Shown here piece after piece: positions 11,342 to 23,261 of a stretch of 64,000 bases of DNA. Below the pieces are notes generated by a model. It saw only the letters and a list, made by a program, of their open reading frames with translations. It was not told the DNA's origin and ran no database searches. Positions within the stretch are counted from its first letter, which is position 1. Every line of letters begins with the position of its first letter. The DNA is from Tanypteryx hageni (taxonomy: Eukaryota > Arthropoda > Insecta > Odonata > Petaluridae), in NCBI GenBank assembly GCA_028673005.1, contig CM054116.1:145697173-145761172 (forward strand). Reading direction: 5' to 3'. Made by a program: the position numbers and the translations under genes.

Positions 11342-11549
11342 TACAGTACTTTCTATTTTTTGGAAAGTATGCTAAAAATGCAGTTATGGTAAAATGTGAT
11401 TTGAGCATGTCACGATCAGAGAAATTTTTCTCTTTTCAATTACTGGACGAGAGATTTGAAATATGGTTTGACAGAACTGTGGAAACAGTAATTCCATACA
11501 CATTTCTTAATAGCAATGAAAAACTATGACATATTTCATGATTATTTAT

Positions 11550-11770
11550 AAAGATATGTATTCAAGGCATGGATGGTGACGCCATAATCGTAACACACAA
11601 AATATCATAATTTTTCATAAATTTTAGTGTAACACATAGGCTATTGTTTTAATGATGATTACTGCTTATACAGGGTGATCTGGGCCACAAAGTTAAAAAT
11701 ACGAAAACTTGGATGCAAGCCGATCGCCAGAGAATTTGGAAATTCTGGATAGGTGCCTTAATTTCATAGA
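11550..11770 (-). repeat. Dispersed repeat R1, copy c (inverted)
   Basis: The reverse complement carries TCTCTGGCGATC, CAGATCACCCTG, AATCATCATTAAAACAAT and CACCATCCATGCC in the same order as copies a and b near the window start. Bases 11771-12046 after it hold nothing recognisable. Confidence 0.6.
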
Positions 11771-12265
11771 AAATTAGAAGTATTCTGCAAGAACGATTGC
11801 AATTTATTATCTTATTTATATGGCTTCCATGTGACTCAAGTGCTGAAGATCCTGTTGGTTTATTCATGAGTTTAGATCTTAATATATAGTGATATTTTTA
11901 TGTGGTTGCAGTATGCAAGCACTAACAACTCGAAGTAATAAATGGTTCATAATTTACATTACTTTCATGCAGAGTACATATTGTAATGCAATTCATTATT
12001 AAAATTGGTACCGGAATAAAGAAAAAAATGTACACTGTAACAATAAAGGCCGGTTCACATTGAATGTAAGAACTTAACGTAAGAACTCAACTTAGACTCT
12101 CCGATTCTCGTATCGTTCACATTGACTCATACATACCAAGTTCAGCCAATCAGTGAACGTTTCTCTTCTCTTACATTGACCAATAGAAACACTCCGTCTA
12201 TGACTTGACACTTTGTTTTGAAATCGCTGTGGAATAGTATTCGACATAGACTGATGATTTTCGAG

Positions 12266-13789
12266 ATGGATTTTGAAGAATTATGGAATGTTTCTCTCGT
12301 TTGTGTGGAACTTGGAAGATTGCTAGCCGTCAATAGACACAGGCAAAGGTGGTGGGTTAGACCTATCAACACGCGAAGAAGAGAACAGGGGGAGTATCAC
12401 AACCTGTTCAATGAAATGCAGCTTCAGGATGTGGAAGTTCTTTACATATACCAGGATGAATCCTGAAAGATTCGACAGATTGCTACATTTGGTAGGGAAC
12501 AAATTGAAAAAATCATCTCCCAGAAAGCCCATTGGTGAAGAACAGAGGCTAGCAATGACCTTACGGTGAGCGACTTTCTCGATATCTGATTAACATGCCG
12601 TTTATTTTCTTTATTTTGAATGTTTTTTACATAAGCATGTAGCATGCGCACCAGCAAACAGACAAACTTTTCTGGCTAAGGTATGCGATGATGATTTGAG
12701 TGCAGATTTTCGGTTTTTAAATATTATAAATGTTCTTAAAAATGCCAGATAGGTTGTAACTCTGATGATCATTTTCAAAAATTAATGAATTTACTGGTAT
12801 GATGTTTCAGTTGAAATAAATATAAAGGAGAACAGAAATGTTAAAAGCAATGAAATATTTTTTATAGATTGACCCCTACAAAATAGATCTACTGGTCCTT
12901 AGTTTTCTTACCACTTGTCTTCATTCTGTACATTTTAGCCATGTTGTTTGAGTTTGAACACCAAAATTGGAACGCTTAGGTTAAAACATAGAAACTCTAA
13001 TAATGATGCACATTCATGACACTCCAAAGACTTCATGTGTGCCTTGTGTGTGAGACATAGCTGTTTAATAAATTTTAATTTACTAATCCCATTAGGTACC
13101 TTGCCACAGGAGACTCATACCAGAGCATAGCCTGGGGATACCGTGTTGGGAAGTCAACAGCATGCACAGTCATCAGGAAAACTTATGGCTCCCAAAGTGA
13201 TGGTGGGATATTTAGAAATTCAGTTTTTGGGCAGAAGTTGCTATCCAATTCCCTTGGTCTACCTGACAGTGGGACATTAAATAATTGTAATTTTGAAGGG
13301 CCTTTCTTCTTTGTGGGTGATGAGGCATTCCCATTGAAGTGTTCATTAATGAAACCTTTTCCTGGCAGGAACCTTCAACTTCATGAAAGGGTATTTAATT
13401 ATAGATTATCAAGGGCGAGGCGATGTATTGAGAATTCGTTTGGCATTTTGGTAGCCAGGTGGCAAATGTTTCAGGGAAGAATAAAGGCCTTCCCTGAAAA
13501 TGTTGACAGAATTGTGAAGGCATCTGTGTGCCTTCACAATTATCTCAGAGGGGAGGATGAAGCATTTCCTGCCTCAGCCTCTCAGTACTGCCCTGCAACA
13601 AATTTTGTTGATTGGGAGGACAATGAAGGAAATGTAATACCTGGAAGATGGAGGGACGAGGCTAGAAAGGAAGCTACATTCAATCACGTTCATCGATTGG
13701 GAGCTAATGTTGCAGCTCAAACTGCTTATAAAGTTAGGAATAATTTGACCCAGCATTTTATGGATAACAAAATAAATAACAATTTGTAA
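12266..13789 (+). pseudogene. Harbinger transposase (DDE), two exons, internally deleted
   Basis: Exon 1 is 12266-12565 (donor GTGAGC) and exon 2 is 13096-13789 (acceptor CCCATTAG). The junction reads through as ..TLRYLATGDSYQSIAWGY, typical of PIF/Harbinger transposases. A one-base frame change lies near 12435, between ..FNEMQLQDV and KFFTYTRMNPERFD. After KTYGSQ (near 13195) the sequence jumps in frame to SDGGIFRNSVFG, so the block carrying the first catalytic Asp (the conserved IDGKH region) is missing. The C-terminal part, with NYRLSRARRCIENSFGIL and the CLHNYLR helix, is intact to a stop at 13787-13789. The normal enzyme cuts and pastes the element. This copy cannot be catalytic. Confidence 0.85.
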
Positions 13790-14151
13790 TTTTATCTTTG
13801 TTTTTCTTAATGAAGTCGAGCAGCTAATCACTTTTTCTTTTATTATCAAGATGAAGAATTCAAGAGCAAGTCATAACATGAGGACCCTTAAAAAATTTGA
13901 ATAACAGTGAAACCCTGATATAACATTCAGAGACAAAACGTTTTCCTGCCTATAACATTTGAATATTCCACTTGCCAATATAGTCCTATAAGACCAACAT
14001 AAAAATTTCTGATGTATGTAATTACCATGTATAATGATTTCCCAGATATATCAACCATTATTCAGTTTTGCATTACAACCTGTTGGTCTGCAAACTAAGG
14101 GTAGGTATAATATCACATTTAAATAAAAACAATTCATTTGCAGTATGAAAT

Positions 14152-16415
14152 TTATTCTCCACATAATATATCCATAATTGCTTTCTTCATCTTCCTATTA
14201 GTTCCTTCTGGCTTTTTAGAAAGCATTTTTGCCACCATCTCTCCAAAGATTTCGTCTTCAGTCTTCTCTCTCCTAGCATCCCAGGTTTTATTCAGATTTG
14301 AAATTAAGCGAAGGTATTCAGATGAAAGTTTTTTATTTCGGAATACAGGAGATGATGAAGGTAAGGATGGTGATATTTGTCCAGATGTCGTAAAGGGTGC
14401 AGGTGAATTAGAAGATGGGGCAGAAGGTGAATGATTTGATGATGGTAAACTGGCAGACGAAGTAGAAGGTGTAGGGGAAATGGATGGCAATGGTAAAGTG
14501 GTCAATACAGGGATAGAAGTGGCCAGGGAGAGAAGTGTAGAAGGGTCCTGATCAGTGGTATCAATGGAATTGGAAGGATAGGTGGTGGAGGAGGAAGGTG
14601 AAGGTATATCCAGTACATAGCCCTGGGAGCAAGGAGAGAGAGAGAGTCTTTCCCTCCAAAGTTTGAAACTGTTCTGGAATAAAGAAATAGAACAAATGAG
14701 AATCATTTCTTATGAAATTTAAATAACATATTAATCAATAACAAAAGGGATCAACCATTGCATCTTTTTCATTAATGCTATGTAGGAACTAGTAAAGATT
14801 GCATACATTTTTCACAAAAACAGAATAAAACAGAAAAGGGTGAAAACTAGTGCCCCAAAACTTAGACCTTCTTCATGACCACTCATGAAAGGAGGGACCC
14901 ATTAAAACTTACAGCTGTAGCTTAAAACTACTAAGCAGAGAGAGCTAGCTTTGAAAGTAACTTCACTATAAGAGGCCAAGGGATCAAGCAATGCACCTTT
15001 TTATTTCATGTAGCAGCTAGTAAAGGGTGCTTACATTTTTCACTCAAAAGGCAAAATAAAAGAGAAAAGAGGCAATTAGTTGGACACCCATACTGAATGG
15101 AAAAGGTCATGCATGCTCTTTCTTAGAGGATAATAAAATTCCCATGTAATACTTTGCAACCAGGAATCATATCACAGTGCTGTGACAACTGCAGTAGGGC
15201 AGGACTTGCGTTATATAGCAATTAAGGCATCCATATTATCTCTGTAGGCCCACCAGGCCAATGCTCTTTTCAAAAATTCATCACTAATATAATGGACCAT
15301 GCCATTTGCTATTATTAACAGCAATTTATCACGTCCAAAAGTGCTTCATATCAGCCTATACATATTTATACTTTTAAATGCATATCTTTATATGTTAGTA
15401 CTTAAATTTTTATGTACTTCCTACAAAATATCACAAGAAATTAATGATTAATACATATACACTTAAAGTAAAAGCTACATGGATCCTTTAATTAATTAAC
15501 ACATTTCATGAAAACTAACAATGCAACCCCTTACTTCACCTTCTCATCTTTAATAATTAAAGAATATTGAAATACATTAGTAAAACAAATTGATAAAAGC
15601 CACGAAATAAATAAAGCAGCACAAATCAAAATCAAATATCTTAAACCAAAGGCAAAATAATTCTGTAATTAAAATTTTTGTTATAAAAATAAAAGTAGAA
15701 AGGACTAATCTGTAGATATTGTCAAATCTATAAACCAGCATGCTCAGAAGAACACGGAAATTGAATTTTAAAAGCAGTCATCAATGGAGTAAATATACCT
15801 ACACTTCCCTAAAATGAATTTTAGATTTTCTCACCTTCTTGGCTGGATATGGTCCTCTAAAAAGGACAATGCATTAAAATGCTCCCAAGGGCTGGAAGCA
15901 ATCAGGACCTGGCCACTTTTACCCTGACTGGCCCTTTTCATTTTGCCGTATCTCTCCCGAAGGAACTTCCACCACACCTGGCAGGATTTATCTGGTGAAC
16001 GACATAATCAAAATGTTATTACGGCAAAAATAAACAAACAACACCATCGACTTCAAAAACTAAACGTAAAATTGAAATTGAATAAGAATCGTAACTGTGT
16101 AAAGGATAATAATGTTTGCCCACTTCATGCCACATCTAAAATTAAATACAATATCAATACATGACATGAAATTACAAAATTACATTTACATTAATTAACA
16201 GTTATTAACTTACCACTAATCCCGAGAGTGGACCCTATCTCGGTCCACGCGTCTGCTTTCTTCTTCTGATTCTTGAACTCCGAGCTCCTTTTGTCGTATA
16301 AATATGGCTTTTCTCTCACCAACTCAATCAGTTGCGACTCCATATTGAAATCTTCTCTGTTTACGTAGGAATTGTAATTTCTCGTCACTTGTGGCGCTGG
16401 AGAACGAACGTACAT
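14152..16415 (-). CDS. Harbinger-encoded MADF-domain DNA-binding protein, three exons
   Basis: Spliced model: exon 1 16415-16214 (donor GTAAGT), exon 2 15991-15835 (acceptor TTCACCAG, donor GTGAGA), exon 3 14668-14152 (acceptor CCAGAACAG, the second of two nearby AGs, chosen by frame). The sum is 876 bases, or 291 residues plus stop, with no interruption. Exon 1 has the start of a MADF (Myb/SANT-like) domain (SQLIELVREKPYLYDK, WTEIGSTLGIS). Exon 2 completes it (CQVWWKFLRERYGKMKRA). Exon 3 has a Ser/Pro-rich linker and a C-terminal BESS-like helix (EDEIFGEMVAKMLSKKP). In Harbinger elements such a partner protein binds the ends and helps carry the transposase to the nucleus. Its intact frame beside a broken transposase is notable. 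Confidence 0.8.
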
Positions 16416-16757
16416 GATTGGAGAACTTAAGAACTCGTTCTTGCTCGTGATTGGGCAACTTAACGACTTGGACTTAAAAGACGAACATGAGCCATCTTTC
16501 GCGTTACGTTAAGTTCTTAAGACGCAATGTGAATGCTCCCGTTAAAAAGCATACCGGTCATCATCCCATTTCTTAAGTTAAGTTCTTATGTTAAGTTCTT
16601 ACATACAATGTGAACTGGCCTTAATAGAAGACAAATTCCTTATTAAAAGAACATATAAAAGACAAATTGAATAATAAAAGAACAAGTAGGAGTTACCTTT
16701 AAAAGACTGTTGACATAACAAAGTCCACTTGGGAAGGCTCCACTTTGTGGAAAGATT

Positions 16758-16911
16758 CCATTTAAATGAAAAAGAAACTTGTAAATTTCCACTAACAATT
16801 TTACTATACGACCGGTTTTGCCTGTTACCTGATGATGCTGTAACAGGCAAAACAGGTAAAATATTAAAATTGTTAGTGGAAATTTACAAGTTTCTTTTTC
16901 ATTTAAATTGA
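16758..16911 (+). repeat. Foldback hairpin element with hammerhead-like centre
   Basis: Two nearly perfect arms: ATTTAAATGAAAAAGAAACT followed by TGTAAATTTCCACTAACAAT (from about 16759), and their complement ending near 16911. Both arms meet at GTTTTGCCTGTTAC..GTAACAGGCAAAAC. The loop centre has CTGATGATGCTG (16829-16840), reminiscent of the CTGANGA motif in PLE tails. A partial arm recurs at about 59740-59775. It is a MITE-like or dimeric PLE-tail structure; the class is uncertain. Confidence 0.65.
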
Positions 16912-18293
16912 GTGTTGACATCGCATAACCTTTATCTTACTAGGTTTTTTCCAGGTTATATGGCTCATTGGCCGAGGATTTTTAAATTTTCATCAGGTTC
17001 AAGTTAACATTTTGGAAAAAATTATTACCAGATACATTGGATTGGGATGAAATAAATATTGTCCTATACAATACAAATTCTAATAAGTCCTTTTAATCTT
17101 TGAAACAACATGTGATTCATCTGTCAACCAGTAATCCTTCATTGCATCCCGACAATCATGCCCCATCAAGATGGTCAATGGCAAAAATTTCAGCATTTCT
17201 GATGGAGTCATTTTTGGAATTCTCGGAGACAAAACTTAGCTCCGCACAACATGCTAGAATGCTCACATAAGATTGCAAGTTCAGATGAGACTGCTTCTCT
17301 AACATGTAAACCCTTAGTAAAAGGAATAGGCAAGTTCAGGCAAACAGTTTGGCCCTCTGAGAAAGCAAAATAAATAACAATAAAGTGCATTCAGCATGCA
17401 GCGCCTTGATTAAGCCCTTACATAAACATCCCTCTTCATGTCCTTCATAAACAAACTTCTGGGCTTGGAGTAGTAAGGGTCATCTGATTCCAGAGGTCAA
17501 ACAAAACCTTTTGACATGAGATAAGCAGAAAAATTTTTTCTTAGGGGGAGGGACAACCTATAGTGAAGGGATGCCATGAAGAAAAAATTTTTTGTGACAC
17601 ATGCGTCATGGCTTTGAAAGCAACGGGAGGATGAAATGTGCCAAATGAACACGCTCGGCAGTCTAGGTATACATTTTTTGTGCCGGAGATACACGCTCGT
17701 AAGATAAAGGTTAAGTGGGCTTTATGGATAAGCAATGAGGAGGATTTTTACTTGGATTTTTATTGGATGAATTGACTCAAACAGGATTCATGTGAGAGCA
17801 CTGCATACCAAAATTTCTCTGCATAGGAAATTTGTTGCTAAAAATCGGAGAAATCAGTCTCCCAAAAATGCATGAACGTGAATCCCTATAAACCTGGACT
17901 GCATTCTAGGATACCATAGCCACACTTTATGAATTTTAAAATTCAAAGGAATAATATGGTATACCTGCTATAATCAAGTGGAGGAAATTAATGATCCTGG
18001 AATCAAAAACATGGTCTTAAGAGAAACAACGACATGTCTAAGAAGGTGCAAGAAGTATATCCCAGTATGCTGCAAAAAATCGTTTAAATCTACTGATCAT
18101 TATAGTGTTATTTAGGGTGACTCACAAAAAGACAAAACATGATTTTTATTAGATTTAGATTTTCATTGATGCTGGATTATTATTATTATGTCATAAGAAG
18201 CAATTTCATCACAGTGCTATAAGCATTGGACAAAAACTGATTTTGTTGAAATAAAACAACTTTTTCTCATCTAGGTCCTGAGTGAAAAACATA
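16912..18293. other. Intronic stretch without recognised features
   Basis: AT-rich sequence within the FBXW5-like intron between exons C and D. I see only short spurious frames, no splice-bounded exon, no terminal repeats and no RNA gene. Confidence 0.5.
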
Positions 18294-20262
18294 CAGTGAA
18301 CCCTTGATTTAACGGACTAATTGGGGGGATAGTGTGTCCGTTAATGTTGAAAGTTCATCATATGACAAAGCAAAATGTACCTACCAAATGGCCACATCTT
18401 ATAATATCAAATGCAGTACATTAGGAACATTGTTAAACAAGAATAATATGTTTATCTAATGCGGTAAAACTCTGTTAATTCGAAGAGAATGTATAATTAT
18501 GACTTTGAAATTTCCGTTTGCATGTCAACCATGGTCTCCCACTCTCGCGGCTCCACTGATGTGGTTTTTTCTATTCATGTAAATATTCCACAAACATCAC
18601 CACATTTTTTATCAATCTAAAAGCGCAAAAAACTAATAGATTGGAACAGTTGGCAGTCTGAAGATTTGGAACATAAATACCGTATATACCTGAAAATAAG
18701 ACGAGGCTTTGTTCCATTTTTTATGGTTGAAAAATTGCTAGTCCTCTTAAATCGTGCAGCGTGTAATAGTGTGACTAACAGAGGAGCCGAAGGAAGAGAT
18801 AGGCATGTGACGTATTGTTTTTATGATTACAACTTATGTATAGATGCTTACTGAGTGAATGAGGTAGCTTCAAATTTTTAAATAAATTTTTATCTTATCC
18901 AGTTTTTTTTACCTAATTATGAATCTGAAGTCATATTGACATATACATCATATCGTGGAAAGGCAAATAATCGAAAAATCGATACTTCGTGACGTCACAG
19001 GTCGTGCCGAGATGCTGACTGACGTCCATACAAATAAGCATAAATATATTATCTCCCTGACAATTACTTTTAAAAACTGTATTAAATTTAAACCAATAAT
19101 GCATATATGATTTTTCAGGTCGCTTGAATTGATTTTGTTTTTTAAATATGGCCGAGCAGAAGAAAAATCATAAAAAATACATCTATCGTTCTGTTCCTAT
19201 GTGCAAAAACACGAGTTTCTCAACTGCCAATATATTGGTTTGTTAATAAATACAAATAAACCCCACTAAAGCTAAGCAAAGAAAAAATCTCGCAAGCACA
19301 AAACACACGAATGATACGATAGAAAGTGAAGCTATCTTACAGTTTTTTGGGATTCCGGTAGTAATGTGAATGCAACCAATGACGTCACATATGTTTGCAT
19401 GTCGAGAACGACTAATCAATCCTTATGAACTTTTAAAAACGTAAAAATAAATAATTTAAACTAATATTTTTGTGCTTCATTTGCGTCATATTCTGTATGG
19501 TGTATTCTACCATAGTGATAGGTTTTGAGAGACATAAAAATTTTATGAAACTACCTCATGGTCATTGTGTATAATAAATTTTTTCTTTTTATTAGGAGTT
19601 AAAAATCGGGGGTCGTCTTATATTCAGGTATATATGGTATGACAATTCAAAATTACCTGGAATTTTTTTTTAGTTTCTCCTTTCTCGTAGCAATCACTGC
19701 ATTCAAATAGTGACTATGCTTTCACCTCTTGAAATTTAAATTAGGATGGCTTTTGTTTTATTAGACATACCACTCCACAATGTTTCCGTCTCATAAGATA
19801 CTAACACACAGACACGAAAAACATCACTGCGGCAAGTATGAACTCCTGTGGGAAATCCTGTGGTATCGAGAATTAACTAATGTATCCTGAAGTGCAGCAT
19901 AACAAATGAATTTGTCTTTCCACTGCCTCCTTTTAATTTCATCGCTCGGTGCTTGGCACCCTCACCAAACATACTTTTCCCAAGAAGTTTCATCGACAGT
20001 CCGGGCGGGAAGTTCAAAAGTGGTGAAAATTTTATGGCGAAAGCTGAAAAGTATTAGGAAAAAATCAGACAGAAACCAAACGTCAGGCAATAACGCTCTT
20101 TGTGAACGGACTGCCCTCGGCATCAACAGATGGTAAGAGATCTGAAATTGTGGACAAAGCGATGATAGGGAGTGGATTCTCAGTGACCGGATGGCCATAG
20201 TCCATGATTCCATTAAATCCGAAGTCGGTTAAATCGGGGTCCATTAAATCGAGGGTTCACTG
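18294..20262 (+). mobile_element. Tigger-type non-autonomous element
   Basis: 1969 bases with inverted ends CAGTGAACCCTTGATTTAAC (left) and CAGTGAACCCTCGATTTAAT (right, minus strand). TA flanks both sides (18292-18293 and 20263-20264). No transposase is visible. A second element (18680-19637) is nested within. The right end lies only 46 bases beyond the 3' edge of host exon C. Confidence 0.8.
18680..19637 (+). mobile_element. MITE nested in the Tigger-type element
   Basis: 958 bases with ends CCGTATATACCTGAAAATAA (left) and CCATATATACCTGAATATAA (right, minus strand). TA is duplicated at 18678-18679 and 19638-19639. It is AT-rich with no coding frame. It shares the CCGTATNT..ATAAGACG terminal style with 8355-9555. 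Confidence 0.7.
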
Positions 20263-20307
20263 TACTTTTATTCTGAATACAGTCATCAAAAGTTCCCTTT
20301 CACTCAC

Positions 20308-20432
20308 GTGTGAATGCGAGGACCCATATCATAGTTGACAGCATTTAAAGAAGATGAGCGTGCAAGTTCACTTTGATGTGATGGAGGATTGCCTTTTCCT
20401 TCGTTCACCAAAGATGGACCTCTCTCCTGACT
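20308..20432 (-). CDS. FBXW5: FBXW5-like gene, exon C
   Basis: 125-base exon with a strong pyrimidine-rich acceptor (TTTTTATCTACTTGCACAG) and a consensus donor GTGAGT. It enters in phase 0 (fits exon B) and leaves with two bases (fits exon D). It encodes a hydrophilic Ser-rich linker (SQERGPSLVNEGKGNPPSHQ ... NYDMGPRIH). This part of FBXW5 is poorly conserved, so the assignment rests on splice signals and phase rather than residue similarity. The open frame continues upstream into the intron and can be mistaken for a membrane protein. Confidence 0.7.
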
Positions 20433-21121
20433 CTGTGCAAGTAGATAAAAATAAAAAGAACAATTAAATAAAATCCAAAGAAGAGACAATACTTTTAGCA
20501 TTAACCGAGAATTATCAGAAACTAAATAAGCTATTAAGGCAGAATAGCTCAGTGCTTTCAAAATTGGAAATTTCATTTCTGCATATGGTCCATTAATACT
20601 ATAATATGATGCACCAGAGTTTTTAATTTTTTTATAAATTTCTTTAGTTAACACATTCGCTGCATTAAAAAAAGTTGCGTGAATCTCCAGTGAAGAAATT
20701 AATGAATACACCCAGTTCTCGTAGTTACGTGATAGGTGGTTCCTGGAAATGGCCGCATAAATGGAAAACACGCAAAAAAAGTTATTTAACATGTATTTCA
20801 ACGTAGGGCGTTCCAGAAAAATTCCATACTCATCTAGGGTATGAAAAATCTTTATAAGAAATAGGTTGAAACCTGTAAGAGTATGCATTATATAACATAT
20901 TATGACAATAAATGATTCTTTTCATCATATCTAGTGCATTATAGCATGTACTGTACCATATTTTAATACAAAATCATTTGACATTGCATGGGAAAATTGT
21001 CTAAAAAGTTATCAATGTTATAGAGTAAGATAAAGAATATTTGGGTTGGCTTATAAAACACTAAATCTGAACCGGAAATGCGATGTAGGATTAATAATAA
21101 TAGTAGTAATTACATTCACTA

Positions 21122-21262
21122 GATAGTAATGGGGGAGAGATAAAGTGAAGAAGAGATGGAGGGAAGGAAGGAGAGATGGAGGAAAGGAAGGAGAGATTAA
21201 TGGAAGGAAGGAGAGATGAAGGGAAAGAGAAAAGATGAAGGGAAGGAGAAAAGATGAAGGGA
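21122..21262 (+). repeat. GA-rich microsatellite
   Basis: Imperfect repeats of GAAGGAAGGAGAGATGGAGG. The rest of 20433-21499 is AT-rich intron with no other recognised feature. Confidence 0.85.
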
Positions 21263-21499
21263 AGTAGAGATGATAATACATACATCATTTTTGTGTGCGT
21301 TCTTCAGGATTTCCCATTGAATTTCAATGGGAATTTGCTAGTGAATTAATAGTGACTTGTATTTAGTATTTTACTTAGACTAACTGTACAGAACTGTAAT
21401 AATCGAAATTATTAAAGTATTGTAATCGAAAAATATTTGAAAACAACTTTTATTAAAAATACTGAGTGTAGTACATTTGACCTTTGAACATCCAAAACA

Positions 21500-22510
21500 A
21501 AATTAAAAAGCCTGACTTAGGACTCGAATAATATTATAAATTAATAACATCTTGACTGGAAAGAACATATTTCTCTGCAGTAAAAAGAGTACAAATAATG
21601 TACAATAATGTAAAAGATTCAAGTACATATTACAATTGCAACAATTGTGGCAAAGGCTTTGGCAGAGTTTGGTTACTGGATACATGGCTTTCGGTGTTCC
21701 ACCGCGTCTGGTGACTTGTGATGACAACAGTTTCGTTTCCATTCCAGGAAACATCTTCAGTTCGAAGTGGTGTCCATAGGATTTTCCCCGGTATATATGG
21801 GTGCAGCGGCTGGCACTAGGGAACTGTGATTGGCTCATCTGGAGCACTGTAATTGGTGCTAGGGTCTCATAGGACCTTTTCAGGGCCATTGTCTCTTTGG
21901 CGGGTAGGATGGAATACCCATTTCCATTTACCTGCAAGGTTGTATCCATCTTCCCTGTTGAAATTAGCAGGATGTTTGGTTATTTTGATGGCTTCATGTA
22001 TTAATCTGGGAAAATATCTGTTTTCCCTCGCGATAACTTTTGCGTCCTCAATGGAGATGGTGTGCCCAAGCTCTGACCATGCGTGTTCTGCGACGGCTGA
22101 GAGACAGCCTTGTTTGTTGGTCAGTGCCCTTTGGTGTTCTTTTAGTCTGCATTTTAGGAATCTTCCTGTTTGGCCAATGTAAGAATAGCCCCACGTGCAT
22201 TTAACCTTGTATACACCACCGTATGACCTGAGGTATGCGGTCCTTGGCCTTGGGGCGTAGGTCACATGTCTTCTTTACCAACGTGAATCTCGTCACGACA
22301 TTATGGCGAGCTAGGATTCTGGATATCTTTTCCATTGTGCCTGATACATATGGGACCACTGCATATGCGGCCGGCTTCTTATCTGTCTCTCCCTCTTGGC
22401 TCTCGCCGGTCCTTTTGAGGGCCTTAACCAGGTTGTTTATCTCCATGTCCTGTTGGGCAGTCTTCTTAAGAATCATCTGCCTGGAATATCTGTTCTTCTG
22501 TAAAAAAGAA
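21500..22510 (-). mobile_element. Penelope-like element, family Q, minus arm of a head-to-head pair
   Basis: 3' part of a PLE. Frame 22536-22201 reads ..YSRQMILKKTAQQDME.. and VPYVSGTMEKISRILARH, the usual linker before the nuclease. Frame 22265-21867 holds the GIY-YIG domain (GGVYKVKCTWGYSYIGQTGR, then RLKEHQRA and ENRYFPRLIHEA). The two frames are offset, so a frameshift lies near 22210-22260. The RT core is missing (5' truncation). The 5' end continues at 24662-24720, beyond a LINE insertion. The 3' region carries a hammerhead-like motif at 21723-21760. An inverted second copy runs 24721-25570. Confidence 0.8.
21723..21760 (-). other. Hammerhead ribozyme-like motif, PLE minus arm
   Basis: Reads CTGAAGA, unpaired T, perfect 6-bp stem GTTTCC/GGAAAC, GAAAC, TGTT, GTC. 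This matches the hammerhead core CUGANGA-stem II-GAA-A(stem III)U-H with a tiny stem III (AC/GU) and a GUC cleavage triplet. The extra base after CUGANGA and a weak stem I are departures from the classical form. Hammerheads are known in PLEs. Confidence 0.55.
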
Positions 22511-23261
22511 AGAAAGAAAAATGTCTTTATTGGCAAGGTTGAGGCTAAGTAGCCCCCTCTCCCACCTAACCATTACAATTTGTTTACATCTGGTTTTACA
22601 TATTAAACAATTTTTTTAAAAATTTGCAATCTTAATTCACAAAAAATTGTTACCATGAGAGAAATATATATTGGTGTAATCTTATGTATACATATATATG
22701 TACATTCTCTTATACATATGTAGATAAGTACAACAGAGACAGTTTTGAATAATTAGAAATATGGAGAAATTTCATTTTATACTATCGAATATAAAATGCT
22801 TGTTTTACAAATCAAAGACAAAAAGAGAGAGAGAGGAAAATATAATAATTTTTTTTTAATTCAATATATATTTTTAAAAACCATATCAGACAGACTTTAG
22901 CATCGCAGAATGTAAAATAACAGAGACTGCTTACAATACAATGATTCCATGTTGGAGTGGATAAATCTGGTAGAAAGTGAAGTATGTATAGGGTTACATC
23001 ATTCAGTTTAGCACTTGTTCATCAAATATAGAAAGCAGGAGTTTCGGAAGCCTTCCAGTGACTTTAGCTTTATTGTATTTACGGCTAACACATTCCAAAG
23101 TCTACAGGACATTGCATGAAATGAATTACTGAAAATGTTTGTTCTATGAGCTGGAATATTTAGTGTTCTTGATCTATGGATATTTTTTTCGTGTAGGGAA
23201 GAGAGAAAGGAATAGTTCAACTAAAGATAAGAGGGAGCGTTTGAAGACAGTAGCTAAAATA

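Larger units (their letters stand above)
12047..16621 (+). mobile_element. PIF/Harbinger DNA transposon with two genes
   Basis: 4575-base element with long inverted ends starting AGGCCGGTTCACATTGAATG (left) and AGGCCAGTTCACATTGTATG (right, minus strand). Both are followed by repeated GTAAGAACTTAA motifs. TAA flanks it on each side (12044-12046 and 16622-16624), the 3-base target duplication typical of PIF/Harbinger. It carries a transposase gene on the plus strand and a convergent MADF gene on the minus strand, the usual two-gene design of the superfamily. The transposase is damaged, so the copy is probably not autonomous, but the ends look intact. Bases 13790-14151 between the genes are non-coding. 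Confidence 0.9.

Noticed and set aside
14138..14434. 98-residue plus-strand frame opposite MADF exon 3
   Set aside because: Antisense shadow; the minus frame is supported by splice phase and the BESS-like end.
20433..20888. 194-residue minus-strand frame with hydrophobic segments, a possible membrane protein
   Set aside because: The hydrophobic part lies upstream of a strong pyrimidine-rich acceptor at 20433. Only the last 125 bases fit the host gene phase, so the rest is intron read-through.
21051..21288. Ser/Pro/Leu-rich frames
   Set aside because: Translations of a GA-rich microsatellite.
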